A stretch of 64,000 nucleotides of DNA, from assembly GCA_034440615.1 (NCBI GenBank), contig JAOTOM010005152.1, positions 843,501 to 907,500 of the forward strand. Reading direction: 5' to 3'. Of this stretch, positions 23,401 through 34,910 are shown in pieces. Under the pieces are notes generated by a model. The model was not told the DNA's origin. It was given only the letters and a program-made list of their open reading frames with translations, and made no database searches. Source of the stretch: Ashinkailepas kermadecensis. Lineage: Eukaryota > Arthropoda > Thecostraca > Neolepadidae. The stretch's first letter is position 1; every line of letters begins with the position of its first letter. A program made the translations under genes and the position numbers.

Positions 23401-23662
23401 CAACATCGCCGTGTTCAGAGCCCTGAATGATCCGCGAGCCCCCGAGGCGATCCGTTCTCTGTTCCGCCGGCGGTCGGATGTCTCCCGGCGCTCCACTCGT
23501 GCGACGGTGGCTGGGGCACTGGAGCCACCGCCTTTCCGCCTCAGCATGTCACGTAGAACCTTTTCCTTCCGGACAGCCTCGGCCTGGAACCTACTGCCGC
23601 CGGCCACTTCCGCTTCTCGGACACGGGGCGAGTTCGTCGCGATGCTGAACAACGTCTTATAA
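20499..23662 (+). pseudogene. LINE ORF2: endonuclease-reverse transcriptase, two lesions
   Basis: The endonuclease part (about 20830-21540) shows HANVQSL, the catalytic Glu in SETWL, GDMNINLL, LLDHIITN and the late ADH motif typical of AP-like LINE nucleases. An in-frame TAG at 21606-21608 interrupts the chain, and the same frame resumes at once. The reverse transcriptase (about 22170-23020) shows FRPISILPVLSKLCEK, DLSKAFDSVDHDILL, HGVPQGSLVGPLLF and the YADD catalytic box at 22830-22841. After LLFVGTTQ the frame is lost at an A-run near 22998-23003. It continues one frame over at 23033-23662 with KMLGVIIDRTLSWEEH and the C-terminal SFRTASAWNLLP block. Encodes target-primed reverse transcription of the element's own RNA; not host-related. 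Confidence 0.9.
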
Positions 23663-23809
23663 ATTGACTTCACGTGTTCGGTTTTCCCCTGTATACTGTT
23701 GTCTTGCCGCTTTCATTTTTGCTCATGTTTGTGAAATGTATTTGACTGTATTCTGACACAAACCAAATATTAATCCATTTTATGGAATCGGTTTGTTAAA
23801 TCTCGCAAA

Positions 23810-23985
23810 TACAAAACAAGGTTGTTGGGAGGGCGCAATACATGAAGGCAGCGGGCGGGCACAAATGGATTGGGGGCATACCACATAGGGTGCCATGTCA
23901 AGCGTTGAAATCATTGGGAGGGCAAAGCCAACATGGGGGAGGCAATTGCCCTTGCAAAGCATGCAAAGCCACACCCCTGCAACAC
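23810..23985 (+). repeat. Dispersed unnamed repeat, copy A
   Basis: Shares GGCGGGC(C/A)CAAATGG, TTGGGGGCA, CATAGGGT, CATGT and GGGAGGGCAAAGCCAACAT, in order, with the copies at 29105, 30350 and 32130 (reverse). It ends in CACACCCCTGC next to a CA microsatellite. Confidence 0.8.
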
Positions 23986-24490
<505 letters not shown>

Positions 24491-27400
24491 ACGCATATGC
24501 ATCAGAACAGTGACACCGTCCAATGTACCACAAATGTGAAAATATGGTTGCATTTTGTGGATTTATGTGGAGGCAGGTACATAGTTCACACGGCGGATGT
24601 AGTTTATGGTGGCATTGGACCGCGCCAGGTGCTCGTTATAGCCCGACACCGTCAGGCACTGTGTGTTCCCAGAGTAAATATTGTCCTTCCGGACTACGGC
24701 ACTAGTGTTTGCCAGGTTTGTATGTGCCAATGTGCCACCGTATGCTACCCTACAATTCCCGACGATAATGTACGACTGCAGGAGCCATTTTCCAAGCTAC
24801 CCAATGGCCTGGAAAATTCCTTGAGTTGGTTCATATTCCGACTTTAAAGTGGAATTCCGAAAATAAACACGACAATCCACTCGAAATGTATGCAAATGAA
24901 GCTTCCACGTTTTTCAACCGACTTTGTCGTGTATCCGCTGCACGATAACCAGCTTATCGCAACTTCGTCACGCGCTCCCCTGCGAGATCGACTGCCGCAA
25001 AGCGTCAGCGCGTCGCTTGGCATTCATCAGCCTCGCATCTGCAGGGCTGCTGGCTAACGTGGTCGGAATTACCGGCCAGACCGGGCGGCAGATGTTGACT
25101 ATCGACTGTCCAACAGTCACCTGTTTCGCTTCAATAGCCAAATCGCGTTATTGTGGGTGAAGGAAGCGTTACACGTTCGGGTTGGTGGGGCGGACCAGTG
25201 AGCTGTGTTTCCGAGTAGCCCGAACTCAACTCAAACCAAACGAAGAACAAAGCGTCCATTAACATTCAGTGCACATCCGTCTTAATTTTCATTCTAGGAT
25301 CTGCTAAGGAATAAAAGGCTCACGAACAGTTTTTGAAGACACCAATCCTACTCCATGATATCACGATACATGCGAAGGATTCATTAGCACATCCTTGCCT
25401 ACGCTTGGCACCTCCTTTACCAGCTGTCTGCTACAACTTTGATCATTGAAATTTGGCGTGCTGCGTGATCTCGACTCCGATTTACTTTAGCCGTTCGATC
25501 TCCGTGAGTACGGCTGGACACACCTGGTGAAGGAGACATGCGCGGCAGGTGTGGCTGCCGGGGTGGTGGCGGGTTAGACCAACGCCGCGCTGCCATCGCG
25601 AGGCGGTGGGAGACGTGAGGCACGCTGCATTTCCAGCTGTCAATGCGGCGATTGTGTTTCCGAAGCTCGCTACACGGAGTTGTCAACACTGTGGCAAGCT
25701 GAAGCGGCCGCACATCACATCAAGCATCGAGCGGCTGAACGAGTACATCGTGCTTCGAGGTGACTGTGATGCTGTCGTCTGAATTGAGAGCGGAATTAGT
25801 TTGTATTTGATTGTGACGCTATACTCAAAGATTCGTGCGCCTAGCGTCATATGTCAATACGCTGTGATTGCGCGTGGCGTGCCGGCCCTGATGCTCAGTG
25901 GAGCACCTCTTAGCGCAGCATGAGCTGGACCAGCGGCACCACAGCGCGCCCATGCGGACGGCTAGTATGTTGAGGCCCGGTTCGGTATGTGTGAAATGCT
26001 ATTGCGCTAGCCGAGTGTGGCATGCGCCTAGAAGACGCCAAATTTTCATTTTCTGGATCCACCGCTGTGGAATAGATGATCTTCTCAGATTTTGTAATGG
26101 ATAAATTTCATGTATTATTATCAGACATTAGCAAACATCATCGATTTACCGAATCCGAGGCCTGGTCCACCACCAATCCAACAACGATTACCTAGAAAAG
26201 GCACTCAGAATATTAATATCACGCATTGGCTTCCTGTTACACCACTGACATTGGCTACCGCCGGGTTTTCTTGTGCTCGATTTGATTTAATAACATAAGT
26301 TAAGTTGTGCAGAAAATAGTTCTTCGTATAATGAAATATACTGTGTAATGCCGTTACAAAACTTACTTTACTGTGCCATTTGAGATACTCTTTATGACAT
26401 ACGTTTATTATTATTTTGCAAATAGAATAGTTTTCAAACTGTGGGTCCCGGCGTATGCGCATTTCAAACTCATGGTGATTCTCGGAAAGAATATAGTTGT
26501 AGTGCAAGCTAATTTTGAACTGTTCCGAACTATTGAAGGTGCCTTGTTGATGCCGAACCATAGGTGGCTTGTGGTGTCACCTATCGGCGCCGTTTGGTGC
26601 CACCTTTCGGCACCGTATACTTGGTTCTGACCGGTCGATGGGCCAGTTGTTCGGCCTGATGTTTCTGGTTGCCGGCAGGTTGGGGGCGCTCTGAAATAAT
26701 ATTAAGGCAGTCGCAGACCGATTTCAATCATCATGTCAGCTTCAATATGAATTGTTTCTCTGACGTTATTATTTTGATGTCTTCCCACTCGCGTAGGTTA
26801 GCTGTGTGTACGTTTGTTGTTTCACTTATATCATGCTTGCGGTTGTGGAAAGGCAACATGTGGGGCGGAGACGAGCTTCCGCCGGGAGGATGTTTTGAAG
26901 GCGCCGACTAGAGGCTGTTTCACATCTTTTTGTTGAGCTAAAACAAACTCAAATACAAAACTAGTGCTTCTTCCTGTTTGAGAGAGTGGAACAACACCAA
27001 GATGTCGGAACGACAAGCTGGCCAATCGGCTACCGAATGCCTTCAAATTAACAACATCATGTCATTATGGTCATTATGTCATCATTGGTGGCAGTCATTA
27101 TGCTCTTTGTCTGGTTGCCTTGATTATGCCTTGAGGCCTTTTTGTCTGATTCGTCTTCTTCAACTTTCTATTTCGCGGATTTGGTGTTCAACTAGAATGG
27201 GTTACAGTTATCAAGTTGGCTGCCACTGTGCATTGTACCCGCCGCCTTTGTGTCAGTGCCTGCTCCGCCTGCAGTGTTAGTGTTCTCAAATTAGATTACC
27301 GTATGACCAAATTTGATCCGCATGATGTAGAAATTGTTTTGATGTGAAGGTCAAAACTGCAAGTACCTATATACATCTACCAAGGTTGGTAACATACACA

Positions 27401-29104
27401 TTGTAATGCTGCCGATTCACTTTTTGGCAACAAAAAATAAATGTCTGCACTAGAAACATGAGTTCATTTCTTATCCTTCACCGATTCCCAACACGACCTG
27501 CACAAACTCTTTACAAGAACAAAAGTGAAAACCCTGTGTGATGTTGCAGAATGCATCACTGCCTGATCCTGATAAAGCACAAACTAGGGTTTCTTTGGTA
27601 CACCTATTCATTTATTCTGTCCACATATCCCCAATTGTTTAGGCATGGCATATATTAACGTGCAATTCAGAGGTAGATCAGGTTCTGGAGAAAGTGTATC
27701 ATCTGCATATTTATATTTAACTTTCAGGGTGTTCATTGTTAGCCACCATAGGGCGGCGTTTCACTGAACACAGAAATATTTTACTTGTGCTTTCTCTTCA
27801 TTAAGAGGACAGCATTTCGAAGTTTCTTTTAGCAGATAAGATACTTTCAGAAGCGCAAGTATAAAAAGAAGCACTTTTATTTATGGACCATCTTGGTCAT
27901 GTCGAAAAATAATTATGATGCTAATAAGCCCAAAGATATTGTCATATTTTTATATGCAAAAAAGCAGGCAATGAAATGTAAAATGTTAATGCAAATGCTC
28001 AGAATTACGGCCGACAAAACTTGCGGGCCAAGTCTTGGATCGGTGTCCCATAGGGATGAAGGATGTCCCAGGCTTTAAAGAAATCCATCTGAATGTTTAA
28101 ATATGGTTGACAGGGACTCAGCGTCCTGCCATTCCGGACTCTTCCATAATTATATCGCTAATTGTGCTCCGCATCTTTCCTAAGAACGCACTAAGAACGC
28201 AGAGGAAATTAATTGAGCACTGTATAAATAATGGTATAAAAACAGCTGTCACTTTTTTAAAATCGGCTTGCCCCCCCCCCACCTATTCGATTTGTAAGTA
28301 CGCATACCTACTGCCAACTCAATCAATGCCTGGCTGTAGCACATGCTGATTGGAGGGAAGGGCGGGGGTGCAGCAACTTGGGATTCACACGCAATTCCTT
28401 CCAGCCAAAACTTATCACCCCGCGCTAAATCCCTCAGCAACATTCAGGGTGGGAGGGCAAAGACCTGGATCACTGGTGTGGAACAGAGAGGGCACTTGCT
28501 CAACATCGCAAAATTATCAGCAAGTCAAAAATGTTGCAAAGACCCTGTGACTCTGACTGGAGATAATGAATCAAAATGACTCTAATGATGGACACTTGCC
28601 CACTTAAACATATCAATGCTCCACACGCAGTGGCGGATTCAGGACTTTTGCTCGGGAGGACTTCCTCACAAGTTGCTAATTCGTGTTATAAATTTCTACG
28701 ACCATTCACCAATGATGATATTTTATTTAAAATTACCTTTTTTGCTTGTCTGTCACTGATTCGCCAGAACGAACATAAGCAAAATGAACCGTAACTTGCA
28801 TCTTTTACCTACATTATAATTTGAAATCATGACGGTAGATGGGAACTACGTTTCCGATTATGTTGCTTTGGCTGCTTGGACCCGGTTGCCGACCATTACG
28901 TAGAATGCTGCAGGCATTTCAAAAAGCATCGTCTCAACATTCGACATGATGTACCTCCTTGTAGTATGCGGGTGAAATACAACTACTTTAAATCACATGA
29001 AAAACATCACTTTTGCTTACGATAGTGAAGCAGGTCCCAGGTGTTTAATACACGTTTTATTCCGCTCATGCGCTTCTATTTGTTTATTGACATGACCACC
29101 GGTG
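24491..29104. other. Unassigned 4.6-kb sequence
   Basis: I read through all frames and found no ORF above 118 codons with a recognisable domain. A CAGTGGCGGATTCAGGAC motif at 28628-28645 resembles one end of a hAT-type MITE, but I could not find its partner. A GTGTCACCTATCGGCGCCG / GTGCCACCTTTCGGCACCG near-duplication lies at 26573-26612. Confidence 0.4.
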
Positions 29105-29300
29105 TTGATTTCTGAAGGTTATTGAGGGGAGGGGTGGTAACATATAGGAAGGCAATGGGCGGGCCCAAATGGCTTGGGGGCACACTCCATAGGATCACAT
29201 GTTAAAAGTTGAAATTATTTGGAGGTTGGGAGGTAAAGCCAACATTGAAAGTGCACTTGTCACCTCAAAAGTATATAAAACAACACCCCTGGACATGACG
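29105..29300 (+). repeat. Dispersed unnamed repeat, copy B
   Basis: The fullest forward copy, running from TTTCTGAAGGTTATTGAGGG through GGGCGGGCCCAAATGG, CACTCCATAGGATC, CATGTTAAAAGTTGAAATTA and AAAGCCAACATTGA to CCTCAAAAGTATATAAAACA and CACCCCTG. Confidence 0.85.
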
Positions 29301-29739
29301 TGCATTTCAAACCCTCTCTTTAAGCCGCCTCTGGTGCACTTCCAAAGATTGCTGCAAATGTTTCTCGGCGTCATCTTATCGGATCGGGATCCACACTTAA
29401 GCGGACTTTTATCGGTTCTAAGCCCAATCGCCTGATCAGAGAACTCTGATCTGGGAACACCTAAGGATTACCAAGTTGGCTCAATCTATCGAAAGCATTG
29501 CTAGAGAGTTCACTAAGCTCTGTGTTCCCACCCAAACCGTTCGTAAATGACAAGTGAAGCATCTCCCTGGGGATTCCACTACCTGCTCAATCACTGTCGG
29601 AGAAAACGTGGTCTGACTGTGGAAAAGCCATCTCGAGGTCTGCCATCGCCACAGTCACTGCGATGGTGTTAGTCCTATTCTGCAGGACGTTCCGCACAAC
29701 CGCAAGCACTTACCTAGACATAATTTTCCACATAGACGC
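29301..29739. other. Unassigned unique sequence
   Basis: No feature recognised. Confidence 0.4.
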
Positions 29740-29968
29740 ACCCATACACACACATGCATGCATGCGTGCATACATACATACACACCTGCATATACACATT
29801 CATACATGCATACATACATACATACATACATACATACATACATACATACATACATAAATACATACATACATGCATACATACATGCATACATGCATACATG
29901 CATACATACATACATGCATATATACATACATACATACATACATATATACATACGCACGCACACACCAA
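29740..29968. repeat. (CATA)n microsatellite
   Basis: Long tetranucleotide CATA/CATG tract flanked by CA-rich sequence. Confidence 0.95.
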
Positions 29969-30349
29969 ATCATGTAGACATAGAATCAGTAATATTTCCT
30001 GTTCTCTGGCTCTGTTCAGTACATTAGTGACGCATGTGTGCAGGTTGCAACTCCCCCAGGCTGAAAACCCCAGGTACGTTTACATGTGGCAGAATTCCGG
30101 CGGAATCTGGGCGCCAGCAGAAACCGCCGTCAGCGACGTTCGCGGCGCCGGCGACAGAAAGTGGCACGCGGCGGCAGAAGGTAGCACGAGACGGCAGACA
30201 GCAGCAGACTCTGACGTAATGATTCATTCTGCCAACGTCACACCAGCAGGATGTCACCATCCATCTAATGCGCCATGAAATGTCTCGGTTGTTGGTTTAC
30301 TGCGCCATAAATGATACACTGCAGTATTAATTAACTCAAGCGATACCAC

Positions 30350-30453
30350 TCAGGGTCGCACCCACCAAGCATAGGTGTAGGTTTCTGAAAATTATTGAGA
30401 GGGTACAACACATGAAGGTAATGGGCGGGCCCAAATGGATGGGGTGGAGGAGA
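30350..30453 (+). repeat. Dispersed unnamed repeat, copy C (truncated)
   Basis: Matches the left half of copy B: GGTTTCTGAAAATTATTGAG, ACACATGAAGGTAATGGGCG and GGCCCAAATGGATGGGG. It then diverges. Confidence 0.8.
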
Positions 30454-31252
30454 AATAGAGTTAATTCATCGAAATTTGGTACTAACTCACTACAAGAAGG
30501 GTTCCAGCACGTTGACGGTGATTGCCTTTTCATCTTTTATGGAGGACGTATAACTGAGTACTGAGGTTGTAATAAATAGGGAAGCAGAGAAGAAAATCTT
30601 GCTTCCGAGCTGAAACAAGGTGCCGAAAACTGAAGTATCTCAACTACCAGGATGAGGGGAAAGGCGCGAGAACCGGGAGGGGCTGTGGCAACTTTGGGTG
30701 GATGCAATATAAGCATCTTGAGTAGGGGAGGCTGCACACTGGACCTTTTCTGCTGCAATCATGAAGGGTGATGAAGGTACCGCAAGAGACATGCAAACTT
30801 CTCAAAATTATTTGTACTGCCAAGCCAAATTTTGAGTGAATTATTTCCATATGTCACCAAAGGCCTAGTGTTAAGCCTGGCAATTGGTGCTTCATTGGCA
30901 ACACCAAAAGCACACAAAGTTCCATCCCTGAAGCTGACTCCATTTGGTAGCATGAGCCTCCTTCCAAAAAGCGCGTGATGTATACCATCCTTTGTATTTA
31001 TTTTGATTGCAGAGCAGCGTATATTGCATAAGGCAACGGAAAGCACAATTTACTTACCAATATATCAATTTATGACAGCTGGTATTAAAAAAAAACTAAC
31101 AACTCAAACACCAAACAGCAAAAGTAAATTTATACAGTCATACGTTCATCTGTGACTTGTTTTTTTTTCAGTATCTTATCATGTATAGCCACATAAATCT
31201 GCCCCATAACATTAATTTAGTTGGCCTAGTTGTTTGTAGCCGGAGCTGTCTG
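30454..31252. other. Unassigned unique sequence
   Basis: No supported gene. A minus-strand frame at 30759-31046 is open for 95 codons without a recognisable motif. Confidence 0.35.
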
Positions 31253-31372
31253 CTGGAGCCACCTGCTGTGACAGTTGCCAACTTCAGTTGCCAACTGGAG
31301 CCACCTGCTGTGACAGTTGCCAACTTCAGTTGCCAACTGGAGCCACCTGCTGTGACAGTTGCCAACTTCACG
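31253..31372. repeat. 42-bp tandem triplication
   Basis: Three copies of a 42-bp unit (CTGGAGCCACCTGCTGTGAC then AGTTGCCAACTTCAGTTGCC, AA) that are essentially identical; the third is cut short. The low divergence suggests a recent or slippage-prone array. Confidence 0.95.
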
Positions 31373-32129
31373 GATATCACCGCAGGAGCAACCGTCCGAC
31401 GCCCGCGTCCGACGGCACAACACGACAGACAACTTGAATAATTTCAATTTCTCTGCCGCGGACGTCACCGACGTCCAACAAATCTACTATATCATAATCG
31501 CTGTGGCTAATCTCGCACATCGCGTGACGTGTTCATTCACGTTGTGACGTCAGAGGCTGCGGACGTCGCCAAAGTCCGGTTCTGCTCGATTCTGCTGGGT
31601 TGTGCCCAGTCCCATCAACGCCAGGATTCTTCCCGGAGTTTGCCGGGTTTCTGTCACGTGTTAGCATGTCCTTAGTCTCACTTTGAGAGCGATGTTGACC
31701 ATGAATCGCATTGCGATCTGATTAGCCTGTCAGATGTTGCATGAACGTGTGCCAAAGGCTGGCTTAGCTGAATTAAATCTCAACAAACACCGTTCAACTG
31801 CGCTCCTCGGCTACAACACGTCCGGCATGCATGATGATGCGCGCAGGGGGTCCAAGAACCGTCACGCCGCCTAGCGGCGAAACCGCGAACTGTCTTAGAG
31901 TGCAGAATGCGTTGGTGGCTGTGGTGAAAAACCACGTTAAGCCCAATATCTCACGTAATATTTTGGTTTTAGCAGAAACGATGGTAGATTTGAATGCGAC
32001 TACACGAGACATCACATTACTGACCCAGAAATATTTATCTGGCGGAAACACCGCAATTACTCGAGCTAATATAAAGTAGCATACCTGGAATGACCACCGG
32101 ACTCGGTCCACTCCAGTATCTAGGGCATG
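31373..32129. other. Unassigned unique sequence
   Basis: No supported gene. A + strand frame at 31831-32079 (82 codons) is open but has no recognisable domain. Confidence 0.35.
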
Positions 32130-32312
32130 GATGTTGTTTTGTATGCTTTTGAGGGGATATTTGCCACCTCAACGCTGGCTTTGCCCCTCCCCCCCCCCAT
32201 AATTTTATCCTTTAACATGGGACCCAATATGGAGTGTCCCTAATTCATTTGGCCCCGCCCATGGCCTCTATATTTTCCCTAATTATTTTCAGAATTCGAT
32301 GCCCCTGATCCA
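32130..32312 (-). repeat. Dispersed unnamed repeat, copy D (inverted)
   Basis: On the minus strand it reads TTCTGAAAATAATTAGGGAA, GGCCATGGGCGGGGCCAAAT, GGGACACTCCATATTGGGTC, CCATGTTAAAGG, AAAGCCAGCGTTGAGGTGGC and CCCCTCAAAAGCATACAAAA. This is the same order as copies A-C. Confidence 0.85.
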
Positions 32313-33159
32313 GGGCCTTTTATAGCATGCTAACTGGGAGGGGATTCCACTCACGATCGCCCCCAGTGAAACTGCATTTCCCGTCGCACAGGCATTACTG
32401 CGGGGGGAGGTCGGAAGGCTACATGATATGGCTCCATTGTAGTCAATGGTGCCCCCCCCCCCCAATTCAAATCGTATTCGAGGAGACCCTGACGGCATCC
32501 CATTACTTCAGGTAAGGCAATGCATACGCATGCCTGATGTTGCAAGAACAGTACATTTGCACATTTGCAGCTGAATATATTAACTTAACCGTGAGGTGAA
32601 GGAACAGTTCATGCCCATGGCATATGTCTGGTCTCGTGAGCTACTAAACAGCTACAAGTGATATTACCAGCACTTTTGATTAAAGCAAACGTTTTTGCAT
32701 TTTTAAACCATACCACTCCTGTTAAGCAGTATCTGAATGAGCCGAACTGATAACGGCAAGGCTTCCAAGGAATGCGGATTATGTATGAAGCATGAGAGTC
32801 ACTCCAGCCTTGATCAGGAACTCCGAAATATAATCGATGTTTGAAGAGCTTATTTATTCATGCGAAGGCTGTGTCCTGTATTTTATGGTGAGAATATTGG
32901 GAAAATAGGTTTGTTTACAGTGCTTTAAATTCCTTAGTTTACATTTACAGTAATTGTCTAACAAATATTTATATATGGTAAAACATTTAATGTGTTCGCA
33001 TGCAAATCTACTCCGCTTTTGTGGCGAATGACGTTAGACATTAGCATTGTTTGTAAAATCACCTGTCTGTCTCCAGTGATTAGCCTCGACAGGCCCTGGT
33101 TAGCCCGGACGTCAAACCAACGTTATACTAGCAACTAGTGGGTCCAAGGCCTATCGAGT
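32313..33159. other. Unassigned unique sequence
   Basis: AT-rich, no gene or element recognised. Confidence 0.4.
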
Positions 33160-33638
33160 CAGGTTGGACAATAGTGTCAGCTGCTGGGTTGTCGTTTAGC
33201 TACATATATGACGAGTGTGACGATTGTGATCGATATCAGTTTTCTATCTGTGCGCGCACCAATTGAACCAATTGCAGTGCAGCATTTTTGTGACAATTTG
33301 ACTAAATAGTTTTCGCCAGAACGGCCTTGAAATCCATCGATCAATCGGCGAGTTTGCTTCAGGCAAATTCACCTGCTATAAATTATATAGGGCGCACGTG
33401 CTGCCACGCCAACCGAGATCCCATGGGAGGGATTTCATATGTGTATATAAATACGGCTGTGTTGCATATAGTTGCGTTTCATGAAACCTATTCTTTCTAT
33501 TATCACAACAATTATGCACCGTAACTGGTGAACTTGGCGCGCGCACAGATAAAAAACTGATATAGATCACAATCGCCACATGCGTCATATATGTAGCTAA
33601 ACGACACCCCAGCAGCTGATTGCTACTGTCCGGGGCTG
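33160..33638. mobile_element. MITE-like element with about 105-bp inverted repeats
   Basis: The left arm (about 33166-33270) and right arm (about 33526-33631) are inverted repeats sharing CAGCTGCTGGG, TGTCGTTTAGCTACATATATGACG, CGATTGTGATC and ATATCAGTTTTCTATCTGTG with few mismatches. About 255 bp of unrelated sequence separates them. The arms may start at CAG (33160) and end at CTG (33638). I could not confirm a target duplication beyond AGT on both sides. No coding capacity, so this would be non-autonomous. Confidence 0.75.
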
Positions 33639-33699
33639 AGTTGGTCAACCTTATAAAACGGCCTTAGATGCACGAGTGCTTTCTTTTCGTACCGAATCA

Positions 33700-34910
33700 G
33701 ACGGGTGCATTACCGACTAGGGCTCCTCCACCGGCGGAGATTCCGTAGATTGCACCACATGGCTCAGATAGCGGCGATAGCATGGACACCCGGCGAGGTG
33801 GCTGGGCGACAATGACGCGCCGCTATCGGCGCGCGGACTCACATCGTCCCCAGATAGCCGACCGGCCCGGCCAGTGTCAAATGAGCGTTTCATGTCACGT
33901 GACAGCGGCGCCGCGCCGGCGACGGTCGGGTCTGAAAGTCATCTCGTGTCGGCTCGAGTGCGGTCACCGGCGCCGGTCAACCAGCGACGGTGGCCAAGCA
34001 CGGCTCTCGCCACCGGACCGACTCGGCTAGCCTCGCACGTCGACGTGGCGCGGACTCAAGGGCGACACCAGCAGTGGGAAGGCAAGTCACGCACAATTTT
34101 CCACGCGAGACCGCTTCCTCGACAACAGCCGCGAGTTCCTCGGCTGTGCCTCCATAGCTGCTCCGAGTTTCCACCAGGGATACTTGATTGCCACCCAGCC
34201 TATAACCCTGTTGACGTCACTGCGAGTGACACGCTCCCAGATGCTAAACACGACAGCTGCGCCTCCAATTTCCGACCGAGCCTAGTTACGAGGCAGATAA
34301 CAGTCGTAAAGCGGACCGACTCTATTCGCGAATTAAGCGTATCGGCCTGCCGAGTTCGCCCCGTTGACCCTTAACCGACGTCGGCCATCCATGCTCCTCG
34401 GCCGAGCGGGACTCTCGGATCGCGGCAGATGTCGAGAGGCTGTTTTACGCCGGCCCGGCCGAGTCCGGGCGTCGCTCCTGCCGACCACTTTCCACAGCTC
34501 CACCGCAGCTCCACTTTCCACAGCTCACCAGTCGGCCGGAGTGGGAGTTTCTGTGAACGGCCCCGGTGCGGCGCGCGATTCGCTGTCGCCGGCGACCGGC
34601 GGCCATGCATAGCAATGCGCGTTATTCGCTGCATATCTGGCAGCTGGCGCGCGGGCCACGCGCCGCATCTCGTGGCACGTGCCACGCTGGACGTGACACG
34701 AGACACGTGCCACGTGCGGCCACTGACTCCTGCTGCTCGCCGGTCGACGGCCCGTGCTGTGACCTCATCGTGGGCCACAGGGCTGCTGGGAGAGCCGACT
34801 GCTGGGCGGGTGGTGGACTCGGCGAACAGCAGACATCGACTGGGTGGACCCGTCGCCTTCAGTGTTCCAAACTGCGCCTGGTGGTGTACTGACGTCACAA
34901 GAAAACCGGT
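33700..34910. other. CpG-rich 1.2-kb block with CACGTG palindromes
   Basis: Clearly richer in CpG than its AT-rich surroundings. It holds GTCACGTGAC at 33894-33903 and the perfect 16-bp palindrome CGTGGCACGTGCCACG at 34671-34686. Frames of 100-209 codons are open on both strands, without recognisable domains. It could be a CpG island or a GC-rich repeat; no gene is called. Confidence 0.35.

Larger units (their letters stand above)
20061..23780 (+). mobile_element. Non-LTR retrotransposon (CR1/L2-like LINE)
   Basis: A nearly complete LINE copy. It has a short upstream ORF (20065-20469), then a long ORF with an AP-type endonuclease followed by a reverse transcriptase and a C-terminal domain, then a short 3' untranslated region without a clear poly-A tail. 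Only one in-frame stop and one frameshift separate it from an intact ORF2, so insertion is probably fairly recent. The RT resembles the CR1/L2/Rex1 superclade (SIDLSKAFDSVDHDILL, YADDTQLL) and there is no RNase H domain. Both outer boundaries are approximate; I did not find target-site duplications. Confidence 0.9.

Noticed and set aside
28628..28660. CAGTGGCGGATTCAGGAC as a hAT MITE end
   Set aside because: No matching inverted end was found within a plausible distance; only a possible solo end.
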